In this document: positions 23,439-34,818 of the stretch, piece by piece
Numbering within the stretch: the first letter of the stretch is position 1
Layout: every line of letters starts with the position of its first letter
DNA from: Sporobolomyces roseus
Taxonomy: Eukaryota > Basidiomycota > Microbotryomycetes > Sporidiobolales > Sporidiobolaceae
Assembly (NCBI GenBank): GCA_016617785.1
Contig: JADILM010000004.1
Coordinates: 1,302,001 to 1,366,000, forward strand
DNA length: 64,000 nt
Direction: 5' to 3'
Made by a program: the position numbers and the translations under genes
Notes under the pieces: generated by a model
Database searches by the model: none
What the model was told of the DNA's origin: nothing
The model's input: only the letters and a program-made list of their open reading frames with translations

Positions 23439-25321
23439 CTACTCCTTCTGTCCTTCTACACTTACATTTCCCTTCTCCTGCACCTGTCCGCCTCTCGCAA
23501 CATCCCTCAAGAACTCCGCAACTTTCTTCGACCCATAATCACTGTAACTAGCTTCACCTCCCCCTTTGATCCGACTCGCAAACGGTAACATCTACTCACT
23601 CACCCCGACTCTCTCTCATCAGTCATCAAATTCCTATGTTTCTGCAGAACACAGGGAAGAGAGAAGAGAAAAGAGAGACGTACAAAGTCGAATATTGGCC
23701 AGTCGTGAGTTTTCAAAGGTTCATAGATTGTAACAGGATTCACTCCGACCTGTAGCTCACGCATCACCCAGAATGTTCAGAAGAGATGACCTGAGAGCTC
23801 GTTCGGGTGAGAATCGACCTACGGTTCGTAATGCGTCGAGGAGCGAAGAGATATCATCTCTGAAAATCTCCATTCCACCTGTTGCGACGCCATGCTTCCG
23901 ACAATGAGCACGGACATAAGAGTGTGAGAGAGAAACAACGAGCGAACCATATGTAATACAACAGTTCTCTCCATCCGGAAACGCTTCCCTATACCAAATC
24001 GAATTCTCTTTACCCAAAACCTCGGGATCCGGATTCACAAACGGATCTCTCCATTTCCCTTCTTCCAACTCCCTTACTCCCACTCCCTCGATTACTCGAT
24101 TCGAGATGATCCCTAACCATTTGAGTGGGTTCCAAGAGGGTTTGAGAGCTGAGTGATGAGGGAGGGAGAGGTAATGATAGGAGTTTCGAGTGAGGGTCGT
24201 AGAGTTGAGGTAGTCTACTGTGTTGTGTAGGGGGGAGAAACGGGAGGGACGAGAGCGAAGGGGTAAGAGGGAGACGAAGGGTGAGATTAAGAGTGTGGAC
24301 TGTAGAACCATGCCTGTTTCTCACGATCAATTTCGAGTCTTGTCATGAGCAAAAGCAAGGAACGTACACCTGGCTTTTCGAGATCGCTCGGAGAGGGCAG
24401 GAGGGGATTTGAACGAGCAAGATGGAGCAGGAAACTGATCACTAAAGTACCACCTGCTGAATCACCACCTAGACAGACGTGATCCGCTCTGATTCCTAGT
24501 TCTTGAGTGAGGTAGCGATAACCTGATTCGAGAGAGATCAGCTGGGACGGGTAAGGGTGAGAGGGTGCGAGAGCTAGGGAAATTTCGAGATTAGCGAGTT
24601 TACAGAGTTGGGATCGTGAGAGAAGAGGACGGACGATAGTCTAGGAGAAAGATACTGAATTGTGTTGAAGGGTGGGAGGGAGTGGAGCGGTTGAGCTCGG
24701 AGCAGAGCGTGCGGTAGAAGAGTAAAGTGGAATTAATGGTGTTGTACCTGATCTCCTCTCATTCCGAAGGTCAGGTCTTGGTATCGATCCTCGTAAAGTG
24801 ATGGGGACTGACGTGAAAGCTCCACCTGAGTATCTCGGACCCGCGTAATCAGCGCCTTGCAGAACAACGATAGATCCGAATCGAGTAGACTCACCATGAA
24901 TCCAGTATAAAACCAATTCGTCCTCTCGTCTCTCGGTCCCCGGATTTCGAATCCACACCCCCTTGACTCCACTCTCCATCTCGACTCTCTCAATCCACTC
25001 ATCCCTCCACAAACTCGGGAAAGGCTGTATCGTATAAATCCACCTAGTACTTTCCAAATGTGATTCTCCAAAACTCCACCTGATGAAACGATGTACCATG
25101 AACGCTACGGGGTGTCGACCTATCTGAATGGAGGGTGAGTGAGGGCGGAAGAGGACGTAGTGAGTGAGGAGGTGGAATGGGACTGAAAGAAGGAGGGAGA
25201 GGAAGGTGAGGAAGAAATAAAGGCCTGCAATTAGAGGGCGGAGGTAGGAGTGTTGTCGAGCGGTGAGAGAGGGGGTTGAGGTTAGGGGCAGTGTTGAGGA
25301 AGGAGAGATGAGAGACTGCAT
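23439..25321 (-). CDS. Membrane-anchored alpha/beta hydrolase (hormone-sensitive lipase / steryl acetyl hydrolase type)
   Basis: The family hydrolyses acyl or acetyl esters; yeast Say1 deacetylates sterols in the ER. Nine exons are needed. A hydrophobic N-terminal segment (GLYFFLTFLSLLLSVPFHLL) would anchor the protein. The catalytic domain shows the oxyanion motif IHGGAFTY, the strand FSIFLLDYPLAP, the nucleophile GGDSAGGT, the acid in WRDPFVNP and the His in LKTHDWPIF. The oxyanion residues GAF come from a 13-nt exon (24825-24813). The intron after FDF and the final two small exons were placed by frame and family conservation and are less certain. The gene is divergent from kynureninase (359 bp); substrate is unknown. 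Confidence 0.8.
24813..24825 (-). other. 13-nt microexon encoding the oxyanion-hole residues
   Basis: This microexon of the hydrolase gene is bounded by a TACTCAG acceptor and a GTCAGT donor. One carried base before and one after complete the codons, yielding HGGAFT across three exons. Skipping it would delete the oxyanion hole and shift the frame. Confidence 0.7.
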
Positions 25322-25680
25322 TTCTTTTCGGGAAGGAGAGGGACGAAGTTAGCGAGGGGAGAGAGAGAGAGAGAAGATAACAGGCGCACTGCTAGTGATT
25401 CCAGGAGTTATAGTTTAACCGGAGCTGGCAGTCAGGTGACAAGGATCCTAAGCGAGCGAGAAGGATTGAAGGATGAGAAGAAGGCGAGGAAGATGAGAAC
25501 AAGGCCCAAGCGGACTCGATCCAGCACAGTCACGCATGACTAGCTATCTCGAGATACCCTAGAGCTGATCAGCGAGGTTTTGATCGATCGTAGTGAGGTG
25601 TAGTTGTTCGAAAAGGGGGTTTCCCGAATTTGATCTCTCTCATCTCAGTCCACTTCTACTCCATCTCGATCCAGCTCCCC
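25322..25680. promoter_or_regulatory. Bidirectional promoter region, hydrolase / kynureninase
   Basis: The stretch separates two divergent starts and includes a GA-repeat patch at about 25358-25374. No specific factor site is recognised. Confidence 0.4.
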
Positions 25681-27595
25681 ATGCAGAAGAGTGAAAAGAA
25701 CGCCCCCTTCTCTACTCGTCTAGCAAGACTCCTCTCTTCGTCCGGCGCTTCCTCTCCCTCTTCCCCTCAATTCTCATCCTACCTCGATCAACTAGACCAA
25801 TTAGCTCCCTTACGCTCTCAATTCTCATTCCCGAAACGAAAGACTGTCTGGACTGAATCACATGCGAAGGAGAGGGAGGAGAGGGGAGATGTTGACCGAG
25901 AGGAAGAGGGGAGACCTGCCGTGTATTTCGCAGGGAACAGTTTGGGATTGATGCCTAAAGATACACCGAGATTGATTCAGGAGGAACTGAGCGTATGGGC
26001 TGCAACGTGAGTCAGATAGCGTTTGTTGTGCCAAACTGAGAAACTTGCTCATTCTTTCTTCGTTTGTTCTCTCTATTCGTCCTCACAGAGGAGTACTGGG
26101 ACACGTAGATCACGCTTACGATAGACCATGGGTCAAGATCGATGAAACGGTCACTCCCATCCTCGCTGAAATAGTCGGTGTGCTTTCCAACTTCTCTTCT
26201 CGATCGTCCGCAAAACAGCTCATCGGGTGAAGCTCTTGTACAACAGGTGCGAAACCTTCCGAAGTGGCATGTATGGGCTCCTTGACTGGTAACCTACACA
26301 CACTCCTAACCTCCTTCTACCGACCGACCGAGAAACGACACAAGATTTTATTCGAAGGAAAAGCTTTTCCCTCTGATTGCGTACGTTCCTCCTTTGTCCT
26401 CTCTACAAAACTCTGTTACTGACCTCTTTCGAGCTGTGATACAGTATGCATTCGCCTCTCAAGTCCAACTGAATAACTTCCCTCCTTCCTCCCTACTCCC
26501 CGTACACCCTCGACCGGGAGAACATTCGATCCGAACCTCCGATATCCTCAAGATTATCGAAGAAGAAGGCGATTCAATCGCAGTGATCTGTTTCGGAGCC
26601 GTCCAATACTACAACGGAGAGTATTTCGACCTAGAATCCATCACTCGTGCCGGACACTCCAAGGTACCTCCCTTTCCTCCCTTTCTCCCTTCTTCTTCCT
26701 GAGTGTGAGGGTGTGCTGATAAGTTCGGGAGTGGATGTAGGGTTGTATAGTAGGGTTCGATTGTGCTCACGCAGTAGGGAACGTCGAGTTGAAGTTGAGT
26801 GATTGGAAAGTAGATTTCGCTTGTTGGTGTTCATACAAATATTTGAATTCTGGACCGGGAGGAATCGCTGGATTGTACGTGAATGAGAAATGGGAGGATC
26901 GGAAACGGTGCGTCCCCGTTACCTCTCCTCTCCTTTCTTCTTTTGAGCTGATGAGAGAGTGAGAGAGTGAGACTAGGTTAGCGGGTTGGTGGGGACACTC
27001 GAAAGAGACTAGGTTCGATATGCCTTCAGAATACAGTCCATTACCAGGAGCAGCAGGATGGCAATTCTCGAACCCATCAGTTATCGACGTCGTTTCCTTA
27101 TTGTCCTCGTTACGAATCTTTCAATCTTGCAAGCGGTACTTGAGGAGGGATCAACAAGGTGGTCATCTAGAGGGGGAGAGTAAGAGTTGTATGGAGAGTT
27201 TGAGGGAGAAATCGATCGACTTGACGGGTTATTTGGAACTATTGTTACAATCTTCGAAATTCTATTCACCTCCTGATCAACTCCCTGCCACTCCCACTCC
27301 TACCTCCGAGGACGACAACGACAACACATCGACGAAGGAGAAGCTCAAGTTCACGATCATTACTCCATCGGATCCAAACAGGAGAGGATGTCAGTTATCA
27401 CTCCTCTTCACTCCCGCTTCAAAAATGCAAGTTGTGTTTGATCGGTTACGGAATAGAGGGATCTTGGGGGATGAGAGGAAACCTGGTGTCATCAGGTTCG
27501 GTCCTACTCCTTTGTATAATACGTTTGAGGACGTGAGGGAGACGGCGAGTGGTTTGGAAGAGGTCTTGATAGAATTGGAGAAGGAGTTGCAATAG
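25681..27595 (+). CDS. Kynureninase
   Basis: Kynureninase is a PLP enzyme that splits kynurenine or 3-hydroxykynurenine to anthranilate or 3-hydroxyanthranilate plus alanine, in tryptophan degradation and de novo NAD synthesis. Six exons join in frame. Family landmarks: [86 protein letters not shown], the PLP-lysine region [29 protein letters not shown], and the C-terminal [15 protein letters not shown] chose the ATG at 25681; an in-frame ATG at 25630 would add 17 residues. A low-complexity insert ([11 protein letters not shown]) lies in the C-terminal domain. It converges with the next F-box-like gene. Confidence 0.94.
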
Positions 27596-27756
27596 ATCGA
27601 CTCTGTCTCTCTCGTTCGAATGGATCTCGCAGTTAGAAACCGGTGAAGAGCATTGCAAAGGCTAAACTGAGAGGTAGTAGTGTACAAGCAACACATAGAA
27701 CTGAACCGAAGCGAACAAAACCAAAAACAAGCATTCGAATCGAATCTTTCTTTCCC

Positions 27757-29094
27757 TCAAATCAAAGCCGAAGTGTATCTCCTCACATTCGCCCCTCCAA
27801 CCATGATTGACAAATTCCCACTGACTGACTGAGCCCTCCTCTCTCTCGCAGCACTGATGATTCCCGTCCCCGCTCTCCTCCTCCCACCTCTCTCCAACTC
27901 CGGTGGACTCTCTACAAACCTCACTTGAATCCCTCTCTTCTCGCACGCTTCCAATAATTTCTCGATCCTCTTCTCGCCAAGTTCGAGCCAGATCAAGTAT
28001 TTCTCATCGAGGATCAATTGGGAGAGGTTCTTGAGCGCTGGATGGAAAATCGGAAGGAATGGAACGAGGAGGGAATCGAAGTGAGCGTCGGATTTCTCGA
28101 GGGATGTCGAACCGGGAAGGAACGAGTTCGTCGGAGTCAATTGGAGGGTTGTGAGGGGGAGGAGAGAGGGACCGGTAGGGAGTTGATCGATTAGAGGGGA
28201 GAGGTGGGTGAGTTTGATCAGGTGTAGGGAATTGAGAGAGGAGGTAGGGAATCGAGAGGACGAGAAGCGACGTTGACGCAGAGGGAAGTGGAGGAGGAAA
28301 TTGTATTCGTCTGTCGTGAGGTGGGATAAACGGGGAATGGTTTCATAGGCGAGAGTTTTGAACGCTTCGGAGTGTTCGAGGGTTGCGAGAGGTGAGGGAG
28401 GTGGTAAGGAAATGTCGCGAAGGGTGAGGCTGCGGAGGTGAGGAAGTGTGAAGCCGGAGAAAGCATCGTCGTGGGCGGTACAGTTGATGATGGAGAACGA
28501 GGTGAGAGGGGATGCTCGAGCTTGAGAGACGAGTCTGAACCTCGATCTGAATCCACTTCGACATGCTTCAAACGTTCTCAGGTCTGTAGTGAGGGGAACA
28601 TTCCTCTCGATGGTAAGCGAAATGAATTCGTCGAAAACAGTTTCGAAGGGGTTCAACTCACTAGGCAAGAGGAGGAAAGCTCTCATCTCTAGACCATCGA
28701 GATCGTTTAGCTGAAGGTTCTCAAGGTGTGGAAGCTGCTGTACTAGTCGAGCGAGGGTGTTTGGAGAACTGAGAGGTCCATAAATCCTGAGATTGACGAT
28801 AGTCTTTGCGAGATCTCCTCCTCTCCCTTTCGGAGTCGCCGTCAATTCAATCAACTTGTCGACGGCACGATCCGTGTAGATTGCTGATTCTCTGTAAAGT
28901 CGCGTTTGAGCCCAAGAGGTCAAACAAGGATGCACGAGTGCGAGGCTCCTCAGAGTTTCGTTCCTTGCCGGTATTGTCAAGCGGTTTTGTTCCATCGGTA
29001 AAGCAAGGTCAAGGATATCGAGTAGGAGTTCTGAGGGGAGGCGGAGTAGGGAAGGAAGTCTGGCCGAATCACTTGTGCGAATGCTGAGTAACAA
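27757..29094 (-). CDS. F-box-like protein with leucine-rich tail
   Basis: A single-exon 445-residue protein. The N-terminal F-box-like helix LPSELLLDILDLAL is followed by the window's shared family pattern, LRSLALVHPCLTSWAQTRLYRE. Irregular leucine-rich strands fill the middle (LPHLENLQLND, LPHLRSLTLRDISL, LTTLQL). The end is basic with several Arg runs. Skp1 binding and a role as an SCF substrate receptor are inferred from the N-terminus; the target is unknown. It is one of five such genes between 17.7 and 40.2 kb. Confidence 0.7.
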   Translation of the reverse strand: MLLSIRTSDSARLPSLLRLPSELLLDILDLALPMEQNRLTIPARNETLRSLALVHPCLTSWAQTRLYRESAIYTDRAVDKLIELTATPKGRGGDLAKTIVNLRIYGPLSSPNTLARLVQQLPHLENLQLNDLDGLEMRAFLLLPSELNPFETVFDEFISLTIERNVPLTTDLRTFEACRSGFRSRFRLVSQARASPLTSFSIINCTAHDDAFSGFTLPHLRSLTLRDISLPPPSPLATLEHSEAFKTLAYETIPRLSHLTTDEYNFLLHFPLRQRRFSSSRFPTSSLNSLHLIKLTHLSPLIDQLPTGPSLLPLTTLQLTPTNSFLPGSTSLEKSDAHFDSLLVPFLPIFHPALKNLSQLILDEKYLIWLELGEKRIEKLLEACEKRGIQVRFVESPPELERGGRRRAGTGIISAARERRAQSVSGNLSIMVGGANVRRYTSALI

Positions 29095-30333
29095 TCGAAA
29101 CTCGTCCGATTAGCTATTTCCCCTCCCCATCCTCCCTAGCGAATATAAGCGCACCTTGCAGTTCTACGTCTCCTTCTGATGCTGCCTGCAATTGAAGGAG
29201 CAGGAGAAGTTGTGCTAGTAATGGTGGGGAGAGGTTTCGGATTCCTTCTCTTTGAAACGAAGAGGGTTGCATCGAGTATGGCCAACAAGTCGGGTTCTTC
29301 GAGTACTGTATCCATCAGTGAAGTAGCAGTCATCTGAGAGAGTGTCGAAAGTGAATGGAAGGAAGGCAAGCCTGTGAAAGCGATCGACAAAGATCGGATT
29401 CGGCTTTGGGAAAATTCTCTTGATTCCTTTCCCATCAGGTCCATTCGCTATCATTCGCACTAGTATAGTCACAAGATCAACTCGCAACTTCAGACCAACC
29501 GATCCGACTACAGCTACTCGAAGCCATCGACTCGCTTTCTCATTTTCTCCGCTCATCTCCCTCCTCACACACGACACCACTTATTGTCAATCGGACAACG
29601 GAGGCAGGCTCAGAAGATGGTCAGGGGCATGTGAGCTACACTCCGAGGTCGCTACAAGGCTGCTCGTTTTGACCAGACTCGATAACACGAACTACATCTT
29701 CGTTCGTCTCCACCTCCTTCCCTACTCCTGCCGACTGCCCAAAGAGCCCTTTAATGCTGTCCAGTAAGTATCACTTTTATACTACGTGGGTCACTGGGTC
29801 TGCCGGAGGTCACTAGACAAGCGAGGATCCCATCTTCTCAATGTCCTTCTTTTCAGTTCACCTCGTCCATCTGCAGCAAGTCAACACTGGTGACGACAGG
29901 AAATTGTCAGCATCTTCTATCCTACAGAGGTGTGACTTCTCGCAGCTCGTCGCTCGTGACGACCTGTTGTTTCGCTGGTTCCCTTTCTCTCCCTTCCCTC
30001 GGCTCGGGATCTGCCACGCTTCCCTTCTAGCTTCGCAGAACTCCTGTACGCGCTCAGATAACGTCGGCAGTATCTGCACTCTCGGCCGGTCTTTGGAGGA
30101 GCGTTCTTCTCGAGCGTGTCACGCACAAACCAAAACTCCTATTTTGCTTCGGGACTTTGGCTTGGATACCTTGCGGGTGTCTTTCTTCTCTCTTCCACCG
30201 TCTACTATTCACAACAAGTAAGCCTTTGCTCTCCAGTGTCACCTTATTTTGAACGGCCCGCTGACTTTAACGTTGCCGTATCCAGCTTCTTCTTTCGCCC
30301 TCCTCTTCCTTGTCCCGCTCAATCCGCCTTATC
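29095..30333. other. Intergenic between divergent F-box-like genes
   Basis: About 1.2 kb without a gene I can support. Several overlapping short frames occur on both strands, none with a domain or splice pattern. It should hold the promoters of both F-box-like genes. I see no repeats or RNA genes. Confidence 0.4.
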
Positions 30334-31551
30334 ATGCCGACTCCTCAACTCCCACCTGAACTCCTTCGCGACATCCTCGACACTTTCATCTTCTCTTACC
30401 CTTCACACGCTATTCGCATCCCTAATCTTGCTTCGCTCTCGCTCGTCAATCGAACTTTCCACCAAATCGCGAATCCCTTACTCTACCGCAACCTCTTCTT
30501 CGGTATACGCCATCGAGTGCAGATCATCTCGACGCTCTCCACAAACGAGGAACTCGCAAAGGAGGTTCGAACGATCACGGTGCTCGGAGCAGATCTCACG
30601 GTCGAAGAATTCGAAATCATGAAAACTGTACTCTCCGGTTGCGAGAACGTCTCGAGCTTCACCTACCTTTGCTTCGACCCTTGGTACCTCCCATCATTGA
30701 CCGCTTTCGTCGCAAAGACCTGGTCGACCACTTTGAAGTATTTGCGAAGTGATCAGAAAGAAGGACTCTACGATCTACTCTGTCGATTACCGAACCTCGA
30801 GGAACTCATCGCATCCTGTATTGATTTCCCTCCATCCCTCACACCCTCCTCTACTCCCTCATCCTCTCGTTCCCCATCTCCCTCGCTCGCAACCTCCACT
30901 TCCTTCTCACCTTCCTCTTCATTCCCCATCCCAACCTTCCAGCTCAAACGTTTCGACTCTGGTTCATCCCCTTACTCTCACAATTTCGAAGCCTTAACCT
31001 TCACCTCCCGCTCTTCATTGATAACTCTCGACCTCCCCGTCTCCTCTCGTTCATCGATCCAGGATCTCTCCCTATTCCCTTCGCTCACCTCCCTCACTCT
31101 CACTCTCTCCGAGCGCTACATCCTACACGATCTCGACGCACCACAAACCAGAACAAGAAGCGAGAGGGACGATATGAGGTGTTTACTCCAAGTCAAGGAG
31201 ACGTTGAAGGGAGTGAGAGGGAGTCAGTTAGAGTCGCTGGAAGTGTACCAACCGGATTATAGGAGGACGAGAGCGTTCTCGAAGGAGGATGTGGAGAAAT
31301 CGGATTTATTCGAGGGAATTCCGCAGGGTGTCAAAGAGTTGGATTTGTCGACGGTTGAGGTTGGGGACGAGTACTTGTTGAGAAGCTTTACGAAGATCGA
31401 AGGAACTGAGGAAGAGGAGGAGAATGTGAGGTGTAAAGGGTTAACGAAGATCGTTCTTCGTCAGACAGAGCGTAAGAAAGAGGTTGAGGAATGTTTGAGG
31501 AAGCGCGCGATCCAGATGAGGTGGGTATGGAGTCATGTAGGAGAGCGATAG
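30334..31551 (+). CDS. F-box-like protein
   Basis: A single-exon frame of about 405 residues. I start at the ATG at 30334 (MPTPQLPPELLRDILDTFIF) since it places the F-box-like helix at the very N-terminus as in its relatives; an upstream in-frame ATG at 30310 adds eight residues. ASLSLVNRTFHQIANPLLYRNLFF is the family motif after the F-box. A Ser/Pro-rich insert near residue 170 interrupts the leucine-rich region. The tail has a short acidic run (EEEEEN) and ends WVWSHVGER. Function beyond probable SCF adaptor is unknown. Confidence 0.7.
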   Translation: MPTPQLPPELLRDILDTFIFSYPSHAIRIPNLASLSLVNRTFHQIANPLLYRNLFFGIRHRVQIISTLSTNEELAKEVRTITVLGADLTVEEFEIMKTVLSGCENVSSFTYLCFDPWYLPSLTAFVAKTWSTTLKYLRSDQKEGLYDLLCRLPNLEELIASCIDFPPSLTPSSTPSSSRSPSPSLATSTSFSPSSSFPIPTFQLKRFDSGSSPYSHNFEALTFTSRSSLITLDLPVSSRSSIQDLSLFPSLTSLTLTLSERYILHDLDAPQTRTRSERDDMRCLLQVKETLKGVRGSQLESLEVYQPDYRRTRAFSKEDVEKSDLFEGIPQGVKELDLSTVEVGDEYLLRSFTKIEGTEEEEENVRCKGLTKIVLRQTERKKEVEECLRKRAIQMRWVWSHVGER

Positions 31552-31743
31552 AGGGTTCCGAGACTGTAGATAGACAGAGTTGTGTTGTACTCGATTGTTT
31601 AGCTTGATAATGATGTTTCTCCTTACTCCGCTCTCCTCGTGGTTGGCGCGACGTGATCTGGAACGACACAGTAGTCTACATAACAACGATGCGATAGAGA
31701 GAGAAAGACAAGAACTACGAGAGGCCTAAGATAGATCCCAATC

Positions 31744-34377
31744 CTAGAAAGCGAAACTAGGTAATTCTCCTTTCCCCATATTGCTGACCAAATCCTTCAC
31801 TGCCCTGATCGATGCATCATCCGACTCTTCTGATCCCGTAGAGAACGACTTGAAGATGGAAGAGAAATCGAATTCATGTAAAGGTAAACTCGATTTGGGG
31901 AGAGAAGCGATTTGATCTCGAGGTGAAGAGGTCGAGGTGGGTTCAACGGGGGAAGGAGACGCAGCAGTGAATGATGGAGGAGGAATCGAGAAGGAGAAAG
32001 GAACGGAAGTAGGAGGGGGTGTGGGAGGTAGACTCGCTTTTGGTGAAGAGGGTCTGTCTGCTGGTGGAGGAGTGAGAGCTCCTGAAGGGGAAGGCGAGAG
32101 TCGATCGCGGGAAGGTGAGAGTTTGGGCGAGGGAGTTGCTGATGCGGGAGTGCCGAAATTGAGGGAGAGGGATTGAGGAGCAGCGGTCGAAGTCGAGGAA
32201 CCGAAAGTGTTCGTTGAGGAGGAAGTGACGCCGAAGGAGAAAGGTTGAGCAGTCGATGAAGAGCCGAAGGAAGGAGTAGGGGCGGCTTTGGCGGGTGCGG
32301 GAGGAGTGGCGGAAGGAGCGAAGGAGAAGCTAGATGAGGGTTTGTCGGCCTTTTTCCTCGACGAAGTTGGTGGAGGGGCGACTGGCGCGGGAGACATCTC
32401 TTCATCTGCATCTTCATCGAGTTGATCTTCTTCCATCTCGACTTCCTCCTCAGCGTCAGACGAGAGAAGCTCGACAACTTCGACAGGTTTCTTCTTCTTC
32501 TCCTTGACGGGTTCAGGTGGAGGTGGCGCATAAGAAGCGGATGGCTTCGAGCGTTTCGATGTTGTGTCGCGACGATACTCCTACAGATCCGATCGGGTGA
32601 GCTGTACTCTCGAAGCTGCAGAGATGTGAATCAGACTTACAGCAGGCATGGTTCTCTCGAGTTGTTCGAGAGGTGAAATCTCCTTCTCCTTTGGCTTCTC
32701 GACTTCGACAGCTTTGCCCTTGGCAGCACGACGAGGAGTAGCAGATTTCTGTGGGGGGAGAGCTTCAGATCATGTGAATCGACCAGAGAAAGGGCAAGAG
32801 GGAGCTTACTGAGCGACCTGCTCCTGAGCTTCGGGGGGTACGCTTGCTAGCGAGAGCCAAAGGGTTTTCGTCGTTATCGTAAGGGTTGAGGATAGCTTCT
32901 TTACCGGCAGCGACCTTTGTTTTCGGTGGAGGGTTGGCAGCGTCGACTTGCGAAATGACATCGAGCATGAGATTCGCTGCACCGGTGTGAGCTCGAGAGG
33001 CTGGTTTGCGAGGAGGTGAAGGAGATGGAGTATCTGCAGAAAGGAGCATATCAGCCACGATCAGAAGCGAGATGCACCAAAAAGGGACTAACCAGCTTTG
33101 CTGACTTGCCAAAGGGGACTCGGTTTCGCGGGAGTCGTGGTTCCGGTGAAGCGAGACAATGAAGGCTTCGACTTGAGCTTGTCGTGAGCTTTCTCTGTCG
33201 ATGCCGAGTTGGTCGAGGTCGAAGTCGAGGATGCAGAAGGAGCGATAGGAGCTGAAACGAGGACATCGTCTAGTGAGGCTACTGGGATATCCTCTTCCAT
33301 CTCGTCCTCCTCCGTTCGTCGTCTCTTTCCATCTACAATCGATCCCGATGCGAGACTGGAAAGTGATCCTTCGCTCTGACTCTTTGACATTCCTTCGGAA
33401 GAAGTGGCTGCCTTTCTTCGTCGACTTGAGTAACCAGCACCAACGTATAGCGGCCGTCTTCGTTTGTAGGTCGGGCCGCCGTTCGTTTGGGTACTTGGGG
33501 CGAATTGAGCGGGAGGAGCGGGAGAGAAGGAAGTGGTCGAATTGGCGAAATTAGGAGTGAAAGCGGTTGGAATCGATTGTGCTGTAGTCGCGAACGGCAT
33601 GAGTACTAGATATCGAGATGTAGAGGTCAGGAGGCTCACCTTGCTGCATCAAATGCATAACTCCAGCTTGTTCGACAGCAGTCAACCCTTCTTCTCCTCT
33701 CTCCGCCTTCTCTCTGAAGAATCGAGCGAGTTCTTCCGTCGCTCCTCCACCAGCTCCATGTTCACTTCCTGCTCCATAGATCGAGTCCGAGCGAGTAGGT
33801 GATCTCGCAAAGTTGCCTGGTGGTCGAGGGGAAGCGGCGAGAGAGGCGAGATCTGGCATAGAGAAAGAAGAAGCTAGATTTGAGGGACCAGCGAGTCGCT
33901 TGAGCTGATTGTGAGGAGTAGGAGAAGCTGGTAGTTGCTGTTGGAACTGTGCGATTGCAAGGTGAGTCCTGTGGGATCAATCAAGCGAAATCGTTTCGGA
34001 AACTCACGATTCCTGGTGACTCGCGAGGGAGCATTCGACCATGTAGGGCGAATTGAGCTGCTTCGTCTGCTGAATCTGTCTCCTCCTCCTTTAGCGATTC
34101 CTCTTCCTGCTGTTCCTCATCCTGATCATCTGTTTCCTCCTCCTCTTGCTCGACTTGCTTCTTGCTAGATCTGAAAGGTGACAGATAGGAAAGTACACTC
34201 CTCAGTCGAGACTACAGAAAGGTTCCATCAGCTATCTGAGGTGGTAGATTCGGCGTGAGAAATGGAAAAACATACTGGAGTTGCTTGAGGAGTTGGAGCA
34301 GCTGGACGAGCATAAGGAGACTGCCGCCGTGCTTGTCGATTGGCTTGAGTTGATCTTCTTGGACTCCCATCCATCTT
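31744..34377 (-). CDS. FG-type nucleoporin-like protein (possible nuclear-basket Nup)
   Basis: FG nucleoporins line the nuclear pore and bind transport receptors. I read about seven exons. The N-terminus (MDGSPRRSTQANRQARRQSP) is basic. Later segments include YKRRRPLYVGAGYSSRRRK, LNPYDNDENPLALASKR and LEQLERTMPAEYRRD. The C-terminal exon has scattered Phe-Gly and FSF motifs (PSFGSSST, PFSFGVTSS, NTFGSST, LNFGTP) in Ser/Pro-rich sequence and ends in a helical segment (IFKSFSTGSEE) and ELPSFAF. This layout resembles fungal basket nucleoporins (Nup60/Nup1), but assignment is by motif style only. The junction between exons 1 and 2 (near 34170-34278) is uncertain; a nonstandard AAG acceptor or a missed microexon is needed. 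Confidence 0.58.
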
Positions 34378-34818
34378 GGTGAGTATCGGCTGAACAGTGT
34401 GAAGCGAACCTTCGAATTCGTCTCTTGCTCCTCTACTATTGACTTTGATCTCCTACGATCGTTCACTGAGCTGCTCTCGACCTCAGATATAATCTGTTTC
34501 ACCTCGGCGCAACTTCCAGCGGCTCACAGGCCCCCGCTAGTCGACTTGCTCCTCATCGACTCTTCAATCTTCGCTGACCATTGGCCCCTCCTTTCCAGCC
34601 TGAATTGACCGTAGAGCGGTCGAGGTGATCTCTAGACGTCTCCTCAAGCTACAGCGCGACGACAAGTCGAATAGCGGCAGTCCTTGTTTTCCTATTTGCA
34701 TCTCGTTTCGATGACATTTCGTTTCATCCTCACTGCTTTACTGACTCTGATTCTCCCCGTATCTATAGATTCGAATCCTCCATCCCATCTACATACCTCG
34801 CTCCCCTCCGCAGTCGAA
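34378..34818. other. Intergenic, divergent starts
   Basis: This separates the nucleoporin-like gene from the next F-box-like gene. An in-frame hydrophobic extension of the F-box-like gene could start at ATG 34684 or 34711, so part of it might be coding. Nothing else stands out. Confidence 0.4.
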
